Part shown: one piece after another, positions 36,539 to 44,493 of the stretch
Position numbering within the stretch: position 1 is the stretch's first letter
Layout of the letters: each line of letters starts with the position of its first letter
Assembly (NCBI RefSeq): GCF_015291645.1
Contig: NZ_CP030055.1
Span: forward strand, 2,232,001-2,296,000
Direction of reading: 5' to 3'
Origin: Bradyrhizobium sp. CCBAU 53340
GTDB taxonomy: Bacteria > Pseudomonadota > Alphaproteobacteria > Rhizobiales > Xanthobacteraceae
Length of the DNA stretch: 64,000 nucleotides
Program-made: the position numbers and the translations under genes
Notes under the pieces: generated by a model
The model's input: the letters and a program-made list of their open reading frames with translations, nothing else
Database searches by the model: none
Told to the model about the DNA's origin: nothing

Positions 36539-37064
36539 GATCTGCTGCGTTGCCCTGACTATTCTGTTCGGCATCGGAGCAAGTGAGGCCCAGGCGCAAA
36601 GTGCGTACAGCATCGGCCGGCCAGCCACGGCGGCCGAGATCGCGGGCTGGAATATCGATGTCGGACGCGATGGCAGCAATCTGCCGAAGGGAAGTGGATC
36701 GGTCAGTCATGGACGCGAAGTGTTCGCGCAGCAATGTGCGTCATGTCACGGCGAGAATGGCGAGGGTGGCATCGGCGATCGCCTCGTCGGTGGACAGGGT
36801 ACGATAGCGACCGCCAAGCCGATCCGCACGGTCGGAAGCTACTGGCCTTATGCGCCGACGTTATTCGACTACATCCGACGGGCGATGCCGCAGAATGCGC
36901 CGCAGTCGCTGAGCGACGACGATGTCTACGCTGTGTCTGCTTATATCTTGAACCTGAACGGGTTGGTCGGAGCGGATGCGACGCTGGATGCCCGATCGCT
37001 CGCGGCGATCAGAATGCCGAACCGGGATAAGTTCGTTGGTGACGCACGACCTGATGTCAAGTGA
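36525..37064 (+). CDS. soxD: SoxD-like monohaem cytochrome c subunit
   Basis: A 179-residue cytochrome c with a signal peptide (ALTILFGIGASEAQA, cut near residue 24). The haem motif is C71-A-S-C74-H75 in QQCASCHGENGEGGIGDRL, and M121 (RRAMPQNAP) is the likely axial ligand. It overlaps soxC, so the two form an electron-transfer pair. Only one haem site is visible, unlike longer diheme SoxD proteins, so it resembles SorB/short SoxD. The start is the ATG at 36525, inside the end of soxC. Confidence 0.85.
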   Translation: MRWHEICCVALTILFGIGASEAQAQSAYSIGRPATAAEIAGWNIDVGRDGSNLPKGSGSVSHGREVFAQQCASCHGENGEGGIGDRLVGGQGTIATAKPIRTVGSYWPYAPTLFDYIRRAMPQNAPQSLSDDDVYAVSAYILNLNGLVGADATLDARSLAAIRMPNRDKFVGDARPDVK

Positions 37065-37120
37065 AGGACATGAAATGGTCGAGTTTCCGGTGTTGGCTCG
37101 GAACTTGCTTCGATCGGACT

Positions 37121-37146
37121 GGAACTCGTTGGGCCAGCACGGCGTT
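37121..37146 (+). promoter_or_regulatory. EcfG-type promoter
   Basis: GGAAC (37121-37125), 17 bases, CGTT (37143-37146): an exact rhizobial general-stress consensus. It ends 35 bases before the next gene's ATG (37182). Confidence 0.65.
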
Positions 37147-37181
37147 GACCTAGCGAGAAGGACAAAGGTGCGGATTCTTCG

Positions 37182-37466
37182 ATGGCAACAGATCGCTTCG
37201 CAAACTCCATCTCTATCGCGCTGCGCCATCCCGGCGTCATCGCGATGATCGTGGCCGCCGTGACGATTGCCGCGATGCTGATCGTCGACCACGGGCCATG
37301 GAGCCGCGCCAAGACCCAACCGGCTCATGTCGCAATGTATGCGACGACGGGCGAGGCTGCCCATGCGGTGGGCGCCAAGGTGCTTCCGACCGAGCCAAAA
37401 TCGCCGGTCGAGCCGGAACGGCCGGGGCCGAAGACGTCCCCGACCATCAATCCGGTGCAGCCCTAA
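37182..37466 (+). CDS. Small membrane protein (possible EcfG target)
   Basis: A 94-residue protein. A short cytoplasmic start is followed by one membrane span (GVIAMIVAAVTIAAMLIVDH) and a Pro/Glu/Lys-rich periplasmic tail ending PTINPVQP. An EcfG-type promoter lies upstream, so it is likely stress-induced. No domain is recognised. It converges with the dehydratase gene, their stops 3 bases apart. Confidence 0.65.
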   Translation: MATDRFANSISIALRHPGVIAMIVAAVTIAAMLIVDHGPWSRAKTQPAHVAMYATTGEAAHAVGAKVLPTEPKSPVEPERPGPKTSPTINPVQP

Positions 37467-37469
37467 GCT

Positions 37470-38684
37470 TCAGCCCTTGCGGCCGTAGTTGAGAAGTCCT
37501 CCGGTCGTCTTCGGCGGATGAGCGCGAAGGGCCTCCTCGTTCGGCTCGGTGCCCCAACCCGGACGATCCGAAACGATCAGATGGCCGTTCTCGATCTGCG
37601 GCTCATGCGTGAACAGCTCGCTGTCCCAGGCGAGGCGGTCGATGTCTATCTCCATGATCCGCAGGTTTGGCACCGCCGCACAGAAATGCGCATTCATCAT
37701 CGAGCAGAGATGGCCGTAGAAATTATGCGGCGCGACGTTGACCTCGAACGCTTCCGCGGCCGAGGCGATCTTCATCGACTGCCACACGCCATTCCAGGGC
37801 GTGTCGATGATCGCGACGTCCATCGCCTGTTCTTGGAAATAGGGCAGAAATTCACGCATGCCCAATAGCGTCTCGCAGGACGAGATTGGATGCGGGCTCT
37901 GCCGGCGGATGTAGCCCAGCGCTTGCGGGTTGAAGCTGTCGATCTCGATCCAGAACATGTCGAGATCGGCGATCTCGCGCAGGATCTTCAGATAGCCTTC
38001 GGTCTTGGCGTTGAAGTTGCAGTCGAGCAGGATGTCGACGTCGGGGCCGGCGCCGTCGCGCATTGCTTCCAGATGCATGCGCAGGTCGCGCAGGATCTTG
38101 CGGTCGACATTGATCTCGGGCGCAAAGGGGGAGCCGAAGCCGGGTCGCCAGCCGGTCGGCTTGCCGTCATCGTAAGAGAAGATATTGGTCTTGAGCGCCG
38201 TGAATTTCTTCTCGCGCACCTCCCGGCCCATCGCCTTGACGCCGTCGAGGCTCTCGATCGGCGGCTTGTACCAGGAGGGATGATTGATCCGCCATGTCGC
38301 ACAATGCGACCAGTAAACCCTGATGCGGTCGCGGATCTTGCCGCCGAGCAGCTCGTAGCAGGGGACGCCGAGACACTTTGCTTTGGCATCCAGCAACGCA
38401 TTCTCGATCGCGCCCAGCGCCTGGGCCACCACGCCGCCGGCGGCGGGGCGCGTGGCGGCGAACAGTTCGGCATGAATGCGCTCGTGCTGGAAGACGTTCT
38501 GGCCGATCACACGGGCGGATAGCCGCTGGATCGCGGCGCCGACACCGGGCGAACCAAAACCTTCGTCAAACTCACTCCAGCCAATGATGCCGTCGTCGGT
38601 CGTGACCTTGACGAAATGGTAGTTTCTCCAGCCGGCGTCGCAGGCGAGGAGATCGAGATTTTTTGCTTTTGATGAGTTTGCCAT
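37470..38684 (-). CDS. Mandelate racemase/muconate lactonizing enzyme-family dehydratase
   Basis: A 404-residue enolase-superfamily enzyme. The capping domain is followed by a TIM barrel: the Lys region TALKTNIFSY, the metal Asp in ILLDCNFNAKTE, metal Glu in FWIEIDSF, metal Glu in PISSCETLLG, and a catalytic-type His in NVAPHNFYGHL. This fits galactonate/gluconate-type acid-sugar dehydratases more than racemases. The reaction (dehydration of an aldonate or uronate) is inferred. GGGAGC precedes the ATG. No neighbouring sugar genes confirm the substrate. Confidence 0.85.
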   Translation of the reverse strand: MANSSKAKNLDLLACDAGWRNYHFVKVTTDDGIIGWSEFDEGFGSPGVGAAIQRLSARVIGQNVFQHERIHAELFAATRPAAGGVVAQALGAIENALLDAKAKCLGVPCYELLGGKIRDRIRVYWSHCATWRINHPSWYKPPIESLDGVKAMGREVREKKFTALKTNIFSYDDGKPTGWRPGFGSPFAPEINVDRKILRDLRMHLEAMRDGAGPDVDILLDCNFNAKTEGYLKILREIADLDMFWIEIDSFNPQALGYIRRQSPHPISSCETLLGMREFLPYFQEQAMDVAIIDTPWNGVWQSMKIASAAEAFEVNVAPHNFYGHLCSMMNAHFCAAVPNLRIMEIDIDRLAWDSELFTHEPQIENGHLIVSDRPGWGTEPNEEALRAHPPKTTGGLLNYGRKG

Positions 38685-39084
38685 GTCGCTCCCTGTCGCC
38701 GTGCCGGGCGTTGTTGTTCTTATGCCCGGTCGAAAGCCCGGGCCCAGCCACGATTGTTAGGCTAGTGACGGATCGGCGTGAAGCCCGCCGAGGCACGGCC
38801 GGCAGCGCCTTTCGGCCTCATTGGGGGAAAAGCCCGTAGAATCCGATGGGGATAGCCATGATCTTTTACGGGATCGTCCCGAAATTGGGCCAAGCCCAGG
38901 CTTTTTTGGCCACAATCGGAACCGATCAAGTCGGCATGTAGTTCTGGCCATGATTTCGCTTCTGGCGCTCCTCACGATGAGTGGGGCCGCCATTTCCGAT
39001 CGGTTTCTGACAGCCGATCAGCACGTCGCGCAAGGGGTGGAGTAGCGCGACAGGCGAGGGCGCTTTGTCTTTGGGGAGACAACA
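38685..39084. other. Intergenic stretch
   Basis: About 400 bases with no firm gene. A 27-codon frame at 38858-38941 (MIFYGIVPKLGQAQAFLATI and on) has GGGGATAGCC before its ATG, so it is a weak candidate peptide. A CCAAGCCCAGGCTTTTTTGG patch resembles a short hairpin with a T-run. Confidence 0.35.
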
Positions 39085-39186
39085 ATGCTTTCAGTAGATC
39101 AGTTCTTGCGGTTCATCAGCGTGCCGGCCGTGTTCGCGGCCTTCGTCATTGCGTCTCAGATCTCGGCCGCGCTGACACCGCTCTAG
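39085..39186 (+). CDS. Small membrane protein (33 residues)
   Basis: A 33-codon gene from ATG 39085 to TAG 39184-39186. A strong GGGGAGACAAC ribosome site sits before it. The product is a hydrophobic single span (FLRFISVPAVFAAFVIASQI) with a short tail. It ends inside a dispersed repeat element. No function known. Confidence 0.62.
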   Translation: MLSVDQFLRFISVPAVFAAFVIASQISAALTPL

Positions 39187-39288
39187 AGCCTTTTCCGTTC
39201 CGATGGAATCGGAACGGGGCTCTAGATTCTTGTTTTGACGCGTTTTCTTGACGCGAACCGGTATCCACTTCGCTCGAAAACGCTCTAG
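39183..39288. repeat. Dispersed bradyrhizobial intergenic repeat with terminator-like hairpin
   Basis: CTAGAGCC (39183) pairs with GGCTCTAG (39218-39225), and CCGTTCCGAT-GGA-ATCGGAACGG makes a 10-bp inner stem at 39195-39217. The following TTGTTTTGACGCGTTTTCTT and CGAACCGGTATCCACTTCG words are familiar from repeated intergenic units of Bradyrhizobium genomes. It ends at the stop of the Nramp-like gene. Copy number needs a genome search. Confidence 0.7.
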
Positions 39289-40643
39289 CCGATCACGGAC
39301 GAGCCGAGCAAGGCGAGGACGGCGAGCGCCATCAGCGCGGTGCCGAGCCATCCCAGCGCGACGAGCTGCGATCGGGCCCTGAAGCGCCCCATGATCGTCT
39401 TGTTCGAGACGATCATCATCATCATCGCCATGATGGGGACGGCGACGATGCCGTTGAGTACGGCGCTCCACACCAGCATGTGGATCGCGCCGATCCCCGT
39501 GAAGCCAAGCCCGAAGCCGATGATGGTTGCGGCGGCGATGATGGTGTAGAAGCCCACCGCCTTCTCGGGCCGTGCCTCCAGCGTCGCGCGCCAGCCGAAG
39601 ATCTCCGCCACGCCGTAAGCCGCTGAGCCCGCCAGCACCGGGATTGCCAGAAGGCCGGTGCCGATGATGCCGAGGGCGAACAGTGCGAAGGTGAAGTCGC
39701 CGGCGAGCGGCCGCAGCGCCTCGGCCGCTTCTGTCGCCGAACCGATGTTGGTGACGCCGTTGGCGTTCAGCACCGCGGCCGTGGTCAGGATGATGAAGAA
39801 CGCGATGCCATTCGACAGCAACATGCCGAGAGTCGTGTCGACCTTGATGCGCGTAAGCTCGGGATCGCCGCCGCGGCGTGTTTCCTCGCGCAGCGGTCGG
39901 TCGCGCTTGCCAAGGTTCATTTCCTCGACCTCCTGGGAGGCCTGCCAGAAGAAGAGATAGGGGCTGATCGTGGTGCCGAGGACCGCGACCACCATCATGA
40001 AGTAGTCGGCGCCGACATTCGCCTTCGGCCACACCGCGGCGAGTAGCGCAGTGCTCCATGGAATCTTCACGGTGAAGGCGGTTGCGACATAGGCGAACAG
40101 CGTCAATGTCAGGAATTTCAATACCGGCGCGTAGCGGCGGTAAGGCAGGAAAACCTGGAGCAGGGTCGAGCCGGCCGCGAAGATCAGTGCGTGCTCGTGG
40201 TTGAGCCCGCCGATGACGAGTGAAAGTGCCTCCGCCATCGCGGCAATGTCAGCGGCGATGTTGAAGGTGTTCGCGACAACCAGGAGCGTTATGAGCCCCA
40301 GCACCAGCCAGCGCGGTGCGAGCTCCATCACATTGGCAGCCAAACCCTTGCCGGTGACCCGGCCGATCTGCGCGCTCACGAGCTGAATCGCGATCATGAA
40401 CGGCGTGGTCAGGAAGACCGTCCACAGCAGCCCATAGCCGAACTGCGCTCCGGCCTGGGAATAGGTGGCGATGCCCGACGGATCGTCATCGGCCGCCCCC
40501 GTGATCAGGCCCGGCCCGAGCCGTTGCAGCAGCGTCGGTGTCGGCTTGGCCGGCGCAGCGACCTTGTCAGGACTGGCTTGATGTTTGGATCGGTTCGACA
40601 GGACGCACCTTCCGGAAATTGCGAATTCAAGGCTTAAGCGCAA
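39285..40643 (-). CDS. Nramp-family divalent metal transporter, with altered metal-site residues
   Basis: A roughly 440-452-residue membrane protein with the Nramp architecture (11-12 spans). The family DPGN motif of helix 1 is DPSG here (GAADDDPSGIATYSQ), and the helix 6 MPHN-type motif is SPYL (LGTTISPYLFFWQASQEVEE). Both the Asn and the Met that favour Mn/Fe are replaced, as in Nramp-related Mg-type carriers. TTG at 40643 is the listed start. GGAAGG lies before a CTG at 40601, and an EcfG-like GGAAC-N16-CGCT (40637-40661) overlaps the TTG, so the real start may be the CTG. Confidence 0.85.
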   Translation of the reverse strand: MRLSLEFAISGRCVLSNRSKHQASPDKVAAPAKPTPTLLQRLGPGLITGAADDDPSGIATYSQAGAQFGYGLLWTVFLTTPFMIAIQLVSAQIGRVTGKGLAANVMELAPRWLVLGLITLLVVANTFNIAADIAAMAEALSLVIGGLNHEHALIFAAGSTLLQVFLPYRRYAPVLKFLTLTLFAYVATAFTVKIPWSTALLAAVWPKANVGADYFMMVVAVLGTTISPYLFFWQASQEVEEMNLGKRDRPLREETRRGGDPELTRIKVDTTLGMLLSNGIAFFIILTTAAVLNANGVTNIGSATEAAEALRPLAGDFTFALFALGIIGTGLLAIPVLAGSAAYGVAEIFGWRATLEARPEKAVGFYTIIAAATIIGFGLGFTGIGAIHMLVWSAVLNGIVAVPIMAMMMMIVSNKTIMGRFRARSQLVALGWLGTALMALAVLALLGSSVIG

Positions 40644-40782
40644 ATAGAGCCGGAAAGTTCCAAGGCGAGCCGCGTGCGGGGCCTTCCCGTGACGGCGATT
40701 TAGCTTCGCTTCGAGACAAGAGCGTGACCCTGCCGCTTGCAGACACGCTTGAGGTGTTCGCTCATGGGAGATCGCCGCCCGT

Positions 40783-41520
40783 CTAGGTTGGCGGCGACAG
40801 ATGCAAATAGCGGCCGTCGAACTGGGCGAGCTCCTGGAGCTTGTGCTCGTTGAGAATCCTTACAGTGCCGCGCTGAAGCTCGAGAACGCCGTCGACACGC
40901 AACTCGCGCAGGATGCGATTGGTGTGGACGCTGGTCACGCCCATGGCTTCGCCGAACTGCTCCTGTGTCAGCGGGATTGCGAAGGTGTTGTCGATCACCC
41001 GGCCGATCAGGCGCAGCCGCTCACGCAGCTCGACGATCAGATGCGCCAGGCGGTTGTAGGTTGAGCGTTGGCCGACATTGACGATCCATTCCCGCGACAC
41101 GGCGGCATCGACCAGCGTGTCGCGCCAGAACATGTCACCCACGCCCGGGCGCTGGCGGATGAGGTCGTTCAGCGCCTTGTGAGCGATGAAAGCCAGCGTG
41201 CAATCGGACAACGCGATCAGGTCGTGATCAACGGTCGCAAAGTGGAGGTTCTGCAGATTAGGCAGGTCGCCGGGAATGTGGATCGACAGGATCTGGCGCC
41301 GACCATCCGCAATTGTCTTGGAGCGGACGCAGAAGCCGTCCGCAATCAGGCAGCATTCGCTCGGCTGTTCGCCGTCACGCAGCGCCGTCTGGTTCTCACG
41401 GTAGTGGCGAAGCGCGAACGGCAGTGCCGCGAGAGCCTGCAGGTCCTTGTCGTCGGCGCCGGTCGTCGTCTTCAAGCGCTGAAACAGCGGCGCCCAGATC
41501 ATGTCGCTTGTCACGTTCAC
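40783..41520 (-). CDS. Crp/Fnr-family transcriptional regulator
   Basis: A protein of about 245 residues. The N-terminal cyclic-nucleotide-binding-like barrel (SECCLIADGFCVRSKTIADG, then ILSIHIPGDLPNLQNL) is followed by a helical linker (RSTYNRLAHLIVELRERL) and a C-terminal winged helix (LTQEQFGEAMGVTSVHTNRI, then LRELRVDGVLEL). No N-terminal four-Cys Fe-S cluster is seen, so it is not Fnr proper. The GTG at 41520 (GGGGGA before it) is used; ATG 41502 is the alternative. Targets unknown. Confidence 0.87.
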   Translation of the reverse strand: MNVTSDMIWAPLFQRLKTTTGADDKDLQALAALPFALRHYRENQTALRDGEQPSECCLIADGFCVRSKTIADGRRQILSIHIPGDLPNLQNLHFATVDHDLIALSDCTLAFIAHKALNDLIRQRPGVGDMFWRDTLVDAAVSREWIVNVGQRSTYNRLAHLIVELRERLRLIGRVIDNTFAIPLTQEQFGEAMGVTSVHTNRILRELRVDGVLELQRGTVRILNEHKLQELAQFDGRYLHLSPPT

Positions 41521-41831
41521 TCGGTCCCCCGCGCGACTGAGCGCGCGACGGCCAAAAAGCACAGACGCCGGCTTGTTGTTGACAACAAAGGTTAAATGAC
41601 GCCGCCTCAGCTCCTGAACATTGTGGACGATGCGTTAGCGAAATGAGGGAACACAACAAATGTTAAGCGCGGCAAGGGCGGGGCGGGGCTCGCGAGTTAA
41701 CATTTCTCAAGTCGAGGGCTCGCTCGGCATCGCACGCGAATCCATCGTGCGCCAGTCGACCATCTGGCCATAGCTGATTTTCCGAATTTAGTGCTTTCAC
41801 GCGCGCAGGTCCCGCGCCGTGCGGCCGGTTC

Positions 41832-41856
41832 GGAACAGCGGGGGCATGGTGGCGTT
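41832..41856 (+). promoter_or_regulatory. EcfG-type promoter of the DUF3606 gene
   Basis: GGAAC (41832-41836), 16 bases, CGTT (41853-41856): an exact match to the rhizobial EcfG consensus. It ends 25 bases before the DUF3606 ATG. Confidence 0.72.
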
Positions 41857-41881
41857 CTTCTGTCGTGTGGAGGACGTCGCA

Positions 41882-42055
41882 ATGGACCGCCTGACGAAGC
41901 GCGAACAGCCGGACCGCAGCAAGATCAACATGCACGAAGCCTGGGAGGTCAAGTACTGGACCCATGCGCTCGGCGTCTCCAGGGAGGAGCTGCAACAGGC
42001 CGTCGACAAGGTCGGCAATTCGGCCGCGGCCGTTCGCAAAGAGCTGTCGGTGTGA
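41882..42055 (+). CDS. DUF3606 small protein
   Basis: A 57-residue protein matching the DUF3606 family: KINMHEAWEVKYWTHALGVS, then REELQQAVDKVGNSAAAVRK. GGAGGA stands before the ATG at 41882. DUF3606 proteins are stress-associated in alphaproteobacteria, in agreement with the EcfG-type promoter in front. Molecular role unknown. Confidence 0.82.
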   Translation: MDRLTKREQPDRSKINMHEAWEVKYWTHALGVSREELQQAVDKVGNSAAAVRKELSV

Positions 42056-42114
42056 ATGCTGGTCGTTCGACGGCTTGTGGCCTGCATGATTTCGACGCGC
42101 CGGCGTCGTCGGCA

Positions 42115-42139
42115 GGAACGGGCAACACAACTCGCAGTT
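42115..42139 (+). promoter_or_regulatory. EcfG-like promoter
   Basis: GGAAC-N16-AGTT, one base from consensus, ends 23 bases before the ATG at 42163. It is located between the DUF3606 gene and the next small gene. Confidence 0.45.
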
Positions 42140-42162
42140 CTCCTCGGAGGAGGACAACATCG

Positions 42163-42411
42163 ATGAAAGCAGCAGCACTGAGTTTGGTCGTTTTACTGGC
42201 GATCCCTGCCGGCTATACCTCGGCCCACGCGACCCGCCACGTCCGCCATCACGGCTGGTTCAATTCGATGAACATGATGCACGCCCCCGGCCGTACTGCG
42301 GCGCGCATTGACCCAAACGGGACTGCGGGCGGGCCGACCAGCGTCAGCGGCACCGGCTCGTCGAAGTATGGCGGGAATAATCCGGGCGCACCCGGCTCGG
42401 CGCGCCAGTAA
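42163..42411 (+). CDS. Exported small protein
   Basis: An 82-residue protein with a signal peptide (ALSLVVLLAIPAGYTSAHA). The mature part is His/Gly/Asn-rich (RHVRHHGWFNSMNMMHAPGR, then GTGSSKYGGNNPGAPG). GGAGGAGGAC precedes the ATG at 42163. An EcfG-like promoter lies upstream and a good terminator follows, so it is a one-gene unit. Function unknown. Confidence 0.72.
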   Translation: MKAAALSLVVLLAIPAGYTSAHATRHVRHHGWFNSMNMMHAPGRTAARIDPNGTAGGPTSVSGTGSSKYGGNNPGAPGSARQ

Positions 42412-42427
42412 GCGCGCGCGACCAAAC

Positions 42428-42457
42428 AAGCCCGGCCTCCCCGTGGACGCCGGGCTT
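42428..42457. terminator. Intrinsic terminator
   Basis: AAGCCCGGC-N12-GCCGGGCTT is a perfect 9-bp stem between the converging small genes, followed by TTCG rather than a T-run on the plus strand. Confidence 0.6.
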
Positions 42458-42461
42458 TCGT

Positions 42462-42647
42462 CTATTTGATGCTGACGAACATGCCCCAGGCGGCGGCAAG
42501 CGCCGCGCCGGTGAAGACGATCATTGGGCTGTCACAGAAGGCGCCGCCGTAGCTGCACACATCGGCGCCGAACGAGCCGAGCTCATGGCGGCCGGCCGAA
42601 TAGAACAGTCCTGACAGGCCGAGTAATGTGGCGGCGACGTAGTACAT
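42462..42647 (-). CDS. Small two-span membrane protein
   Basis: A 61-residue protein. The first span is YYVAATLLGLSGLFYSA and the second MIVFTGAALAAAWGMFVSI, with two Cys (DVCSYGGAFCD) between them that could form a disulfide. GAGGGAGCC precedes the ATG at 42647. Function unknown. Confidence 0.7.
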   Translation of the reverse strand: MYYVAATLLGLSGLFYSAGRHELGSFGADVCSYGGAFCDSPMIVFTGAALAAAWGMFVSIK

Positions 42648-42864
42648 TGGCTCCCTCGCGTGAGAACGAACATGTGCCAGCATGGAGCGGAGAGATTTCG
42701 TTCCGCCGAATCCGCTCCCATGCATTCGATTAAAGTTTGAGCCATCCGAGAAAACGTCCGCATCTTGATCGCGATCGCGATTGAACCTGCATCCTCTCCG
42801 GCGACACCAAGACAGGCAGAGCTATTGCCTCGGTCGCAGCTCGTGTCGGTGAACGGATGCCTGC

Positions 42865-43125
42865 ATGAACCCCGCTCTTGACCTGCTCTACCGCCTGCTT
42901 GCGATCGGGATCAGCATCTATTGGGCCCGCAAGGCCTGGTATGGCTATGTCGAGAGAAAGATCCTGTTCGTTAACGATGACTGGCTGGATTGGTCGAGGT
43001 GGTCGCGGCAAATGTTTTACCGGGACACCATGCCGATCCGGTACTGGATGCAACTCGTCGGCACGGCCTTCGGCTCGCTGCTCTGCCTCGTCGGCGCGAT
43101 CATCGGCTGGCAGCCGAATGGCTGA
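42865..43125 (+). CDS. Small membrane protein
   Basis: An 86-residue protein. An N-terminal helix (LLYRLLAIGISIYWARKAWY), a charged loop with WSRWSRQMFYRD, and a C-terminal span (WMQLVGTAFGSLLCLVGAII). No domain is recognised and the ribosome site is weak. Both ends are probably on the same side of the inner membrane. Confidence 0.6.
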   Translation: MNPALDLLYRLLAIGISIYWARKAWYGYVERKILFVNDDWLDWSRWSRQMFYRDTMPIRYWMQLVGTAFGSLLCLVGAIIGWQPNG

Positions 43126-43239
43126 GCGATCGATACGGCCGGCCATTGCGACGAAACAGTCTTGAAACACTCCTGAAACCAGATCGTTCTGAACTCCCTC
43201 GCTGTTGGAACCGACCAACGGAGCGAAAAGGAGATAGCC

Positions 43240-43356
43240 ATGATCCAGGTTGGTTCTAAGGAAGAAGTTGCGTTGCTGCTGGCGCTGTTCGGGACCCATA
43301 CCCAGCCCGTCAGGAAGCCGAAGCCCAAGTCGCAGTCCAAGTCGCAGCAGGGCTGA
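43240..43356 (+). CDS. Tiny protein with very strong ribosome site (38 residues)
   Basis: A 38-codon gene from ATG 43240 to TGA 43354-43356. AAAAGGAG sits 6 bases before the ATG. The product starts with a short helix (EEVALLLALFGTHTQPV) and ends in a Lys/Ser/Gln tail (KPKPKSQSKSQQG). The basic tail suggests nucleic-acid or membrane contact. It has no known family. Confidence 0.65.
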   Translation: MIQVGSKEEVALLLALFGTHTQPVRKPKPKSQSKSQQG

Positions 43357-43367
43357 GATACCAGCCC

Positions 43368-43616
43368 ATGCCGGGTTTGGCCGATTGCCTGAGCTTCTTG
43401 CGTTTGCTGATTGCGCGCGGAGACCCGAAAGGCATTCCGCTGGCGATGAGCGCCATCGACGACTACCTGGCGATGGCGCCGGTCAGCGCCGGCAGGCGGG
43501 GCCTGCGCGTGCTCCAGCAGGATGCGCTGGAGCTGCATGTCAGTTCGGTTGGCGTGCAACGCTCGTTTGCCGAGACGGTGGACGCCTATATCGAGCGGAA
43601 GCTGGCGGAGGAGTGA
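43368..43616 (+). CDS. Small hypothetical protein
   Basis: An 82-residue protein (LSFLRLLIARGDPKGIPLAM, then RVLQQDALELHVSSVGVQRS) starting 11 bases after the 38-residue gene. It is helix-rich and slightly acidic. The ribosome site is weak, so it may be coupled to the gene before it. No domain is recognised. Confidence 0.55.
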   Translation: MPGLADCLSFLRLLIARGDPKGIPLAMSAIDDYLAMAPVSAGRRGLRVLQQDALELHVSSVGVQRSFAETVDAYIERKLAEE

Positions 43617-43749
43617 GGCGCTCGGGCGCTTGCTCCCCGTTCCCCAAAAGATTCCCCAAAAGATCCCCAAGAGAGCTGGCACCGCTCTTGCTACATGGCG
43701 TTTCAATCGCGGCCCGGCCAATCGGGCCGTCCCAGATTGAGGCGATCAC

Positions 43750-44007
43750 ATGCAGTCAACGTCCCGTTTCGAAGCGACCGCGTCCTTGCAGCTCCACGCT
43801 CTGATCTCCGACCTGCACTGGCGGGTCCAGATGCTGGAGCGCGATATAGCCGAGGAGGAGCGCAGTGCCGGCAATGCCGATCCCGGCAGTGCCACCTATT
43901 CGATGCTGGCCCTCGCGCTACGCGCGCGCAGGGACAATCTGCGGACCTCGATCGCCCTGCTGGAAGCGCGGGTCGCGCGCGCCGCGGAGTTGCATCAAGC
44001 GGCCTAG
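43750..44007 (+). CDS. Small coiled-coil protein
   Basis: An 85-residue, mostly helical protein (LHWRVQMLERDIAEEERSAG, then RARRDNLRTSIALLEARVAR) with a heptad-like pattern, probably a dimeric coiled coil. GAGGCG precedes the ATG. It ends 22 bases before a strong hairpin terminator. Confidence 0.65.
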   Translation: MQSTSRFEATASLQLHALISDLHWRVQMLERDIAEEERSAGNADPGSATYSMLALALRARRDNLRTSIALLEARVARAAELHQAA

Positions 44008-44029
44008 TTACCCCCGGCGCCAGAACAGA

Positions 44030-44061
44030 ACGGACGCGGCAGGAGATCCTGTCGCGTCCGT
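44030..44061. terminator. Bidirectional hairpin terminator
   Basis: ACGGACGCGGCAGG-AGAT-CCTGTCGCGTCCGT is a 14-bp stem (one wobble), between the coiled-coil gene and the converging Pro/Val-rich gene. Confidence 0.6.
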
Positions 44062-44084
44062 ATCTTCGGTTCGGTTCTGCCGGA

Positions 44085-44393
44085 TTACTGCGTCGGCGGC
44101 AGCACCGCCTGCGAAGTCTGCTGCGGCAGATTGCTGTAGGTCGCGCTCTCCTTGGTGCAGATGTCCCTGAACACGATGACGCCGGGCTGGGGATATTCCT
44201 TCACGAGGCAATTGCAGTTGTTGTTGACGACGGGAGCGGACGTCGCGGGCGGCGCCGCCACCACGGGCCGCTGCACGACCACCGTCTTCTCCACCACCGG
44301 CGGCGTCGGGACATAGACCGGCTTGGTCACGACCACCGGCACTGGGACCGGCCGCACGATGACCTGGGGCGGCACCGGCCGCGGATAGACCAC
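44085..44393 (-). CDS. Pro/Val-rich protein, start uncertain, possibly 5'-truncated
   Basis: A frame of about 102 residues from GTG 44393. The N-terminal half is Pro/Val repeats (RPVPVPVVVTKPVYVPTPPV) and the C-terminal half is NNNCNCLVKEYPQPGVIVFR, then DICTKESATYSNLP. The Cys pattern and composition suggest an envelope protein, but no signal peptide is found. The open frame continues upstream without a start into the neighbouring gene. It may be a decayed gene or start at the weak GTG. Confidence 0.45.
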   Translation of the reverse strand: MVYPRPVPPQVIVRPVPVPVVVTKPVYVPTPPVVEKTVVVQRPVVAAPPATSAPVVNNNCNCLVKEYPQPGVIVFRDICTKESATYSNLPQQTSQAVLPPTQ

Positions 44394-44493
44394 GACCTGC
44401 GGCGGCGCCGGGTGGGGACCGTCATGCGGGATGATCGCTGCGTGGTGATGCCGGGCGTTAGCGCGGTTCGCCCGCGGATCGCGTCGGCCTTCG

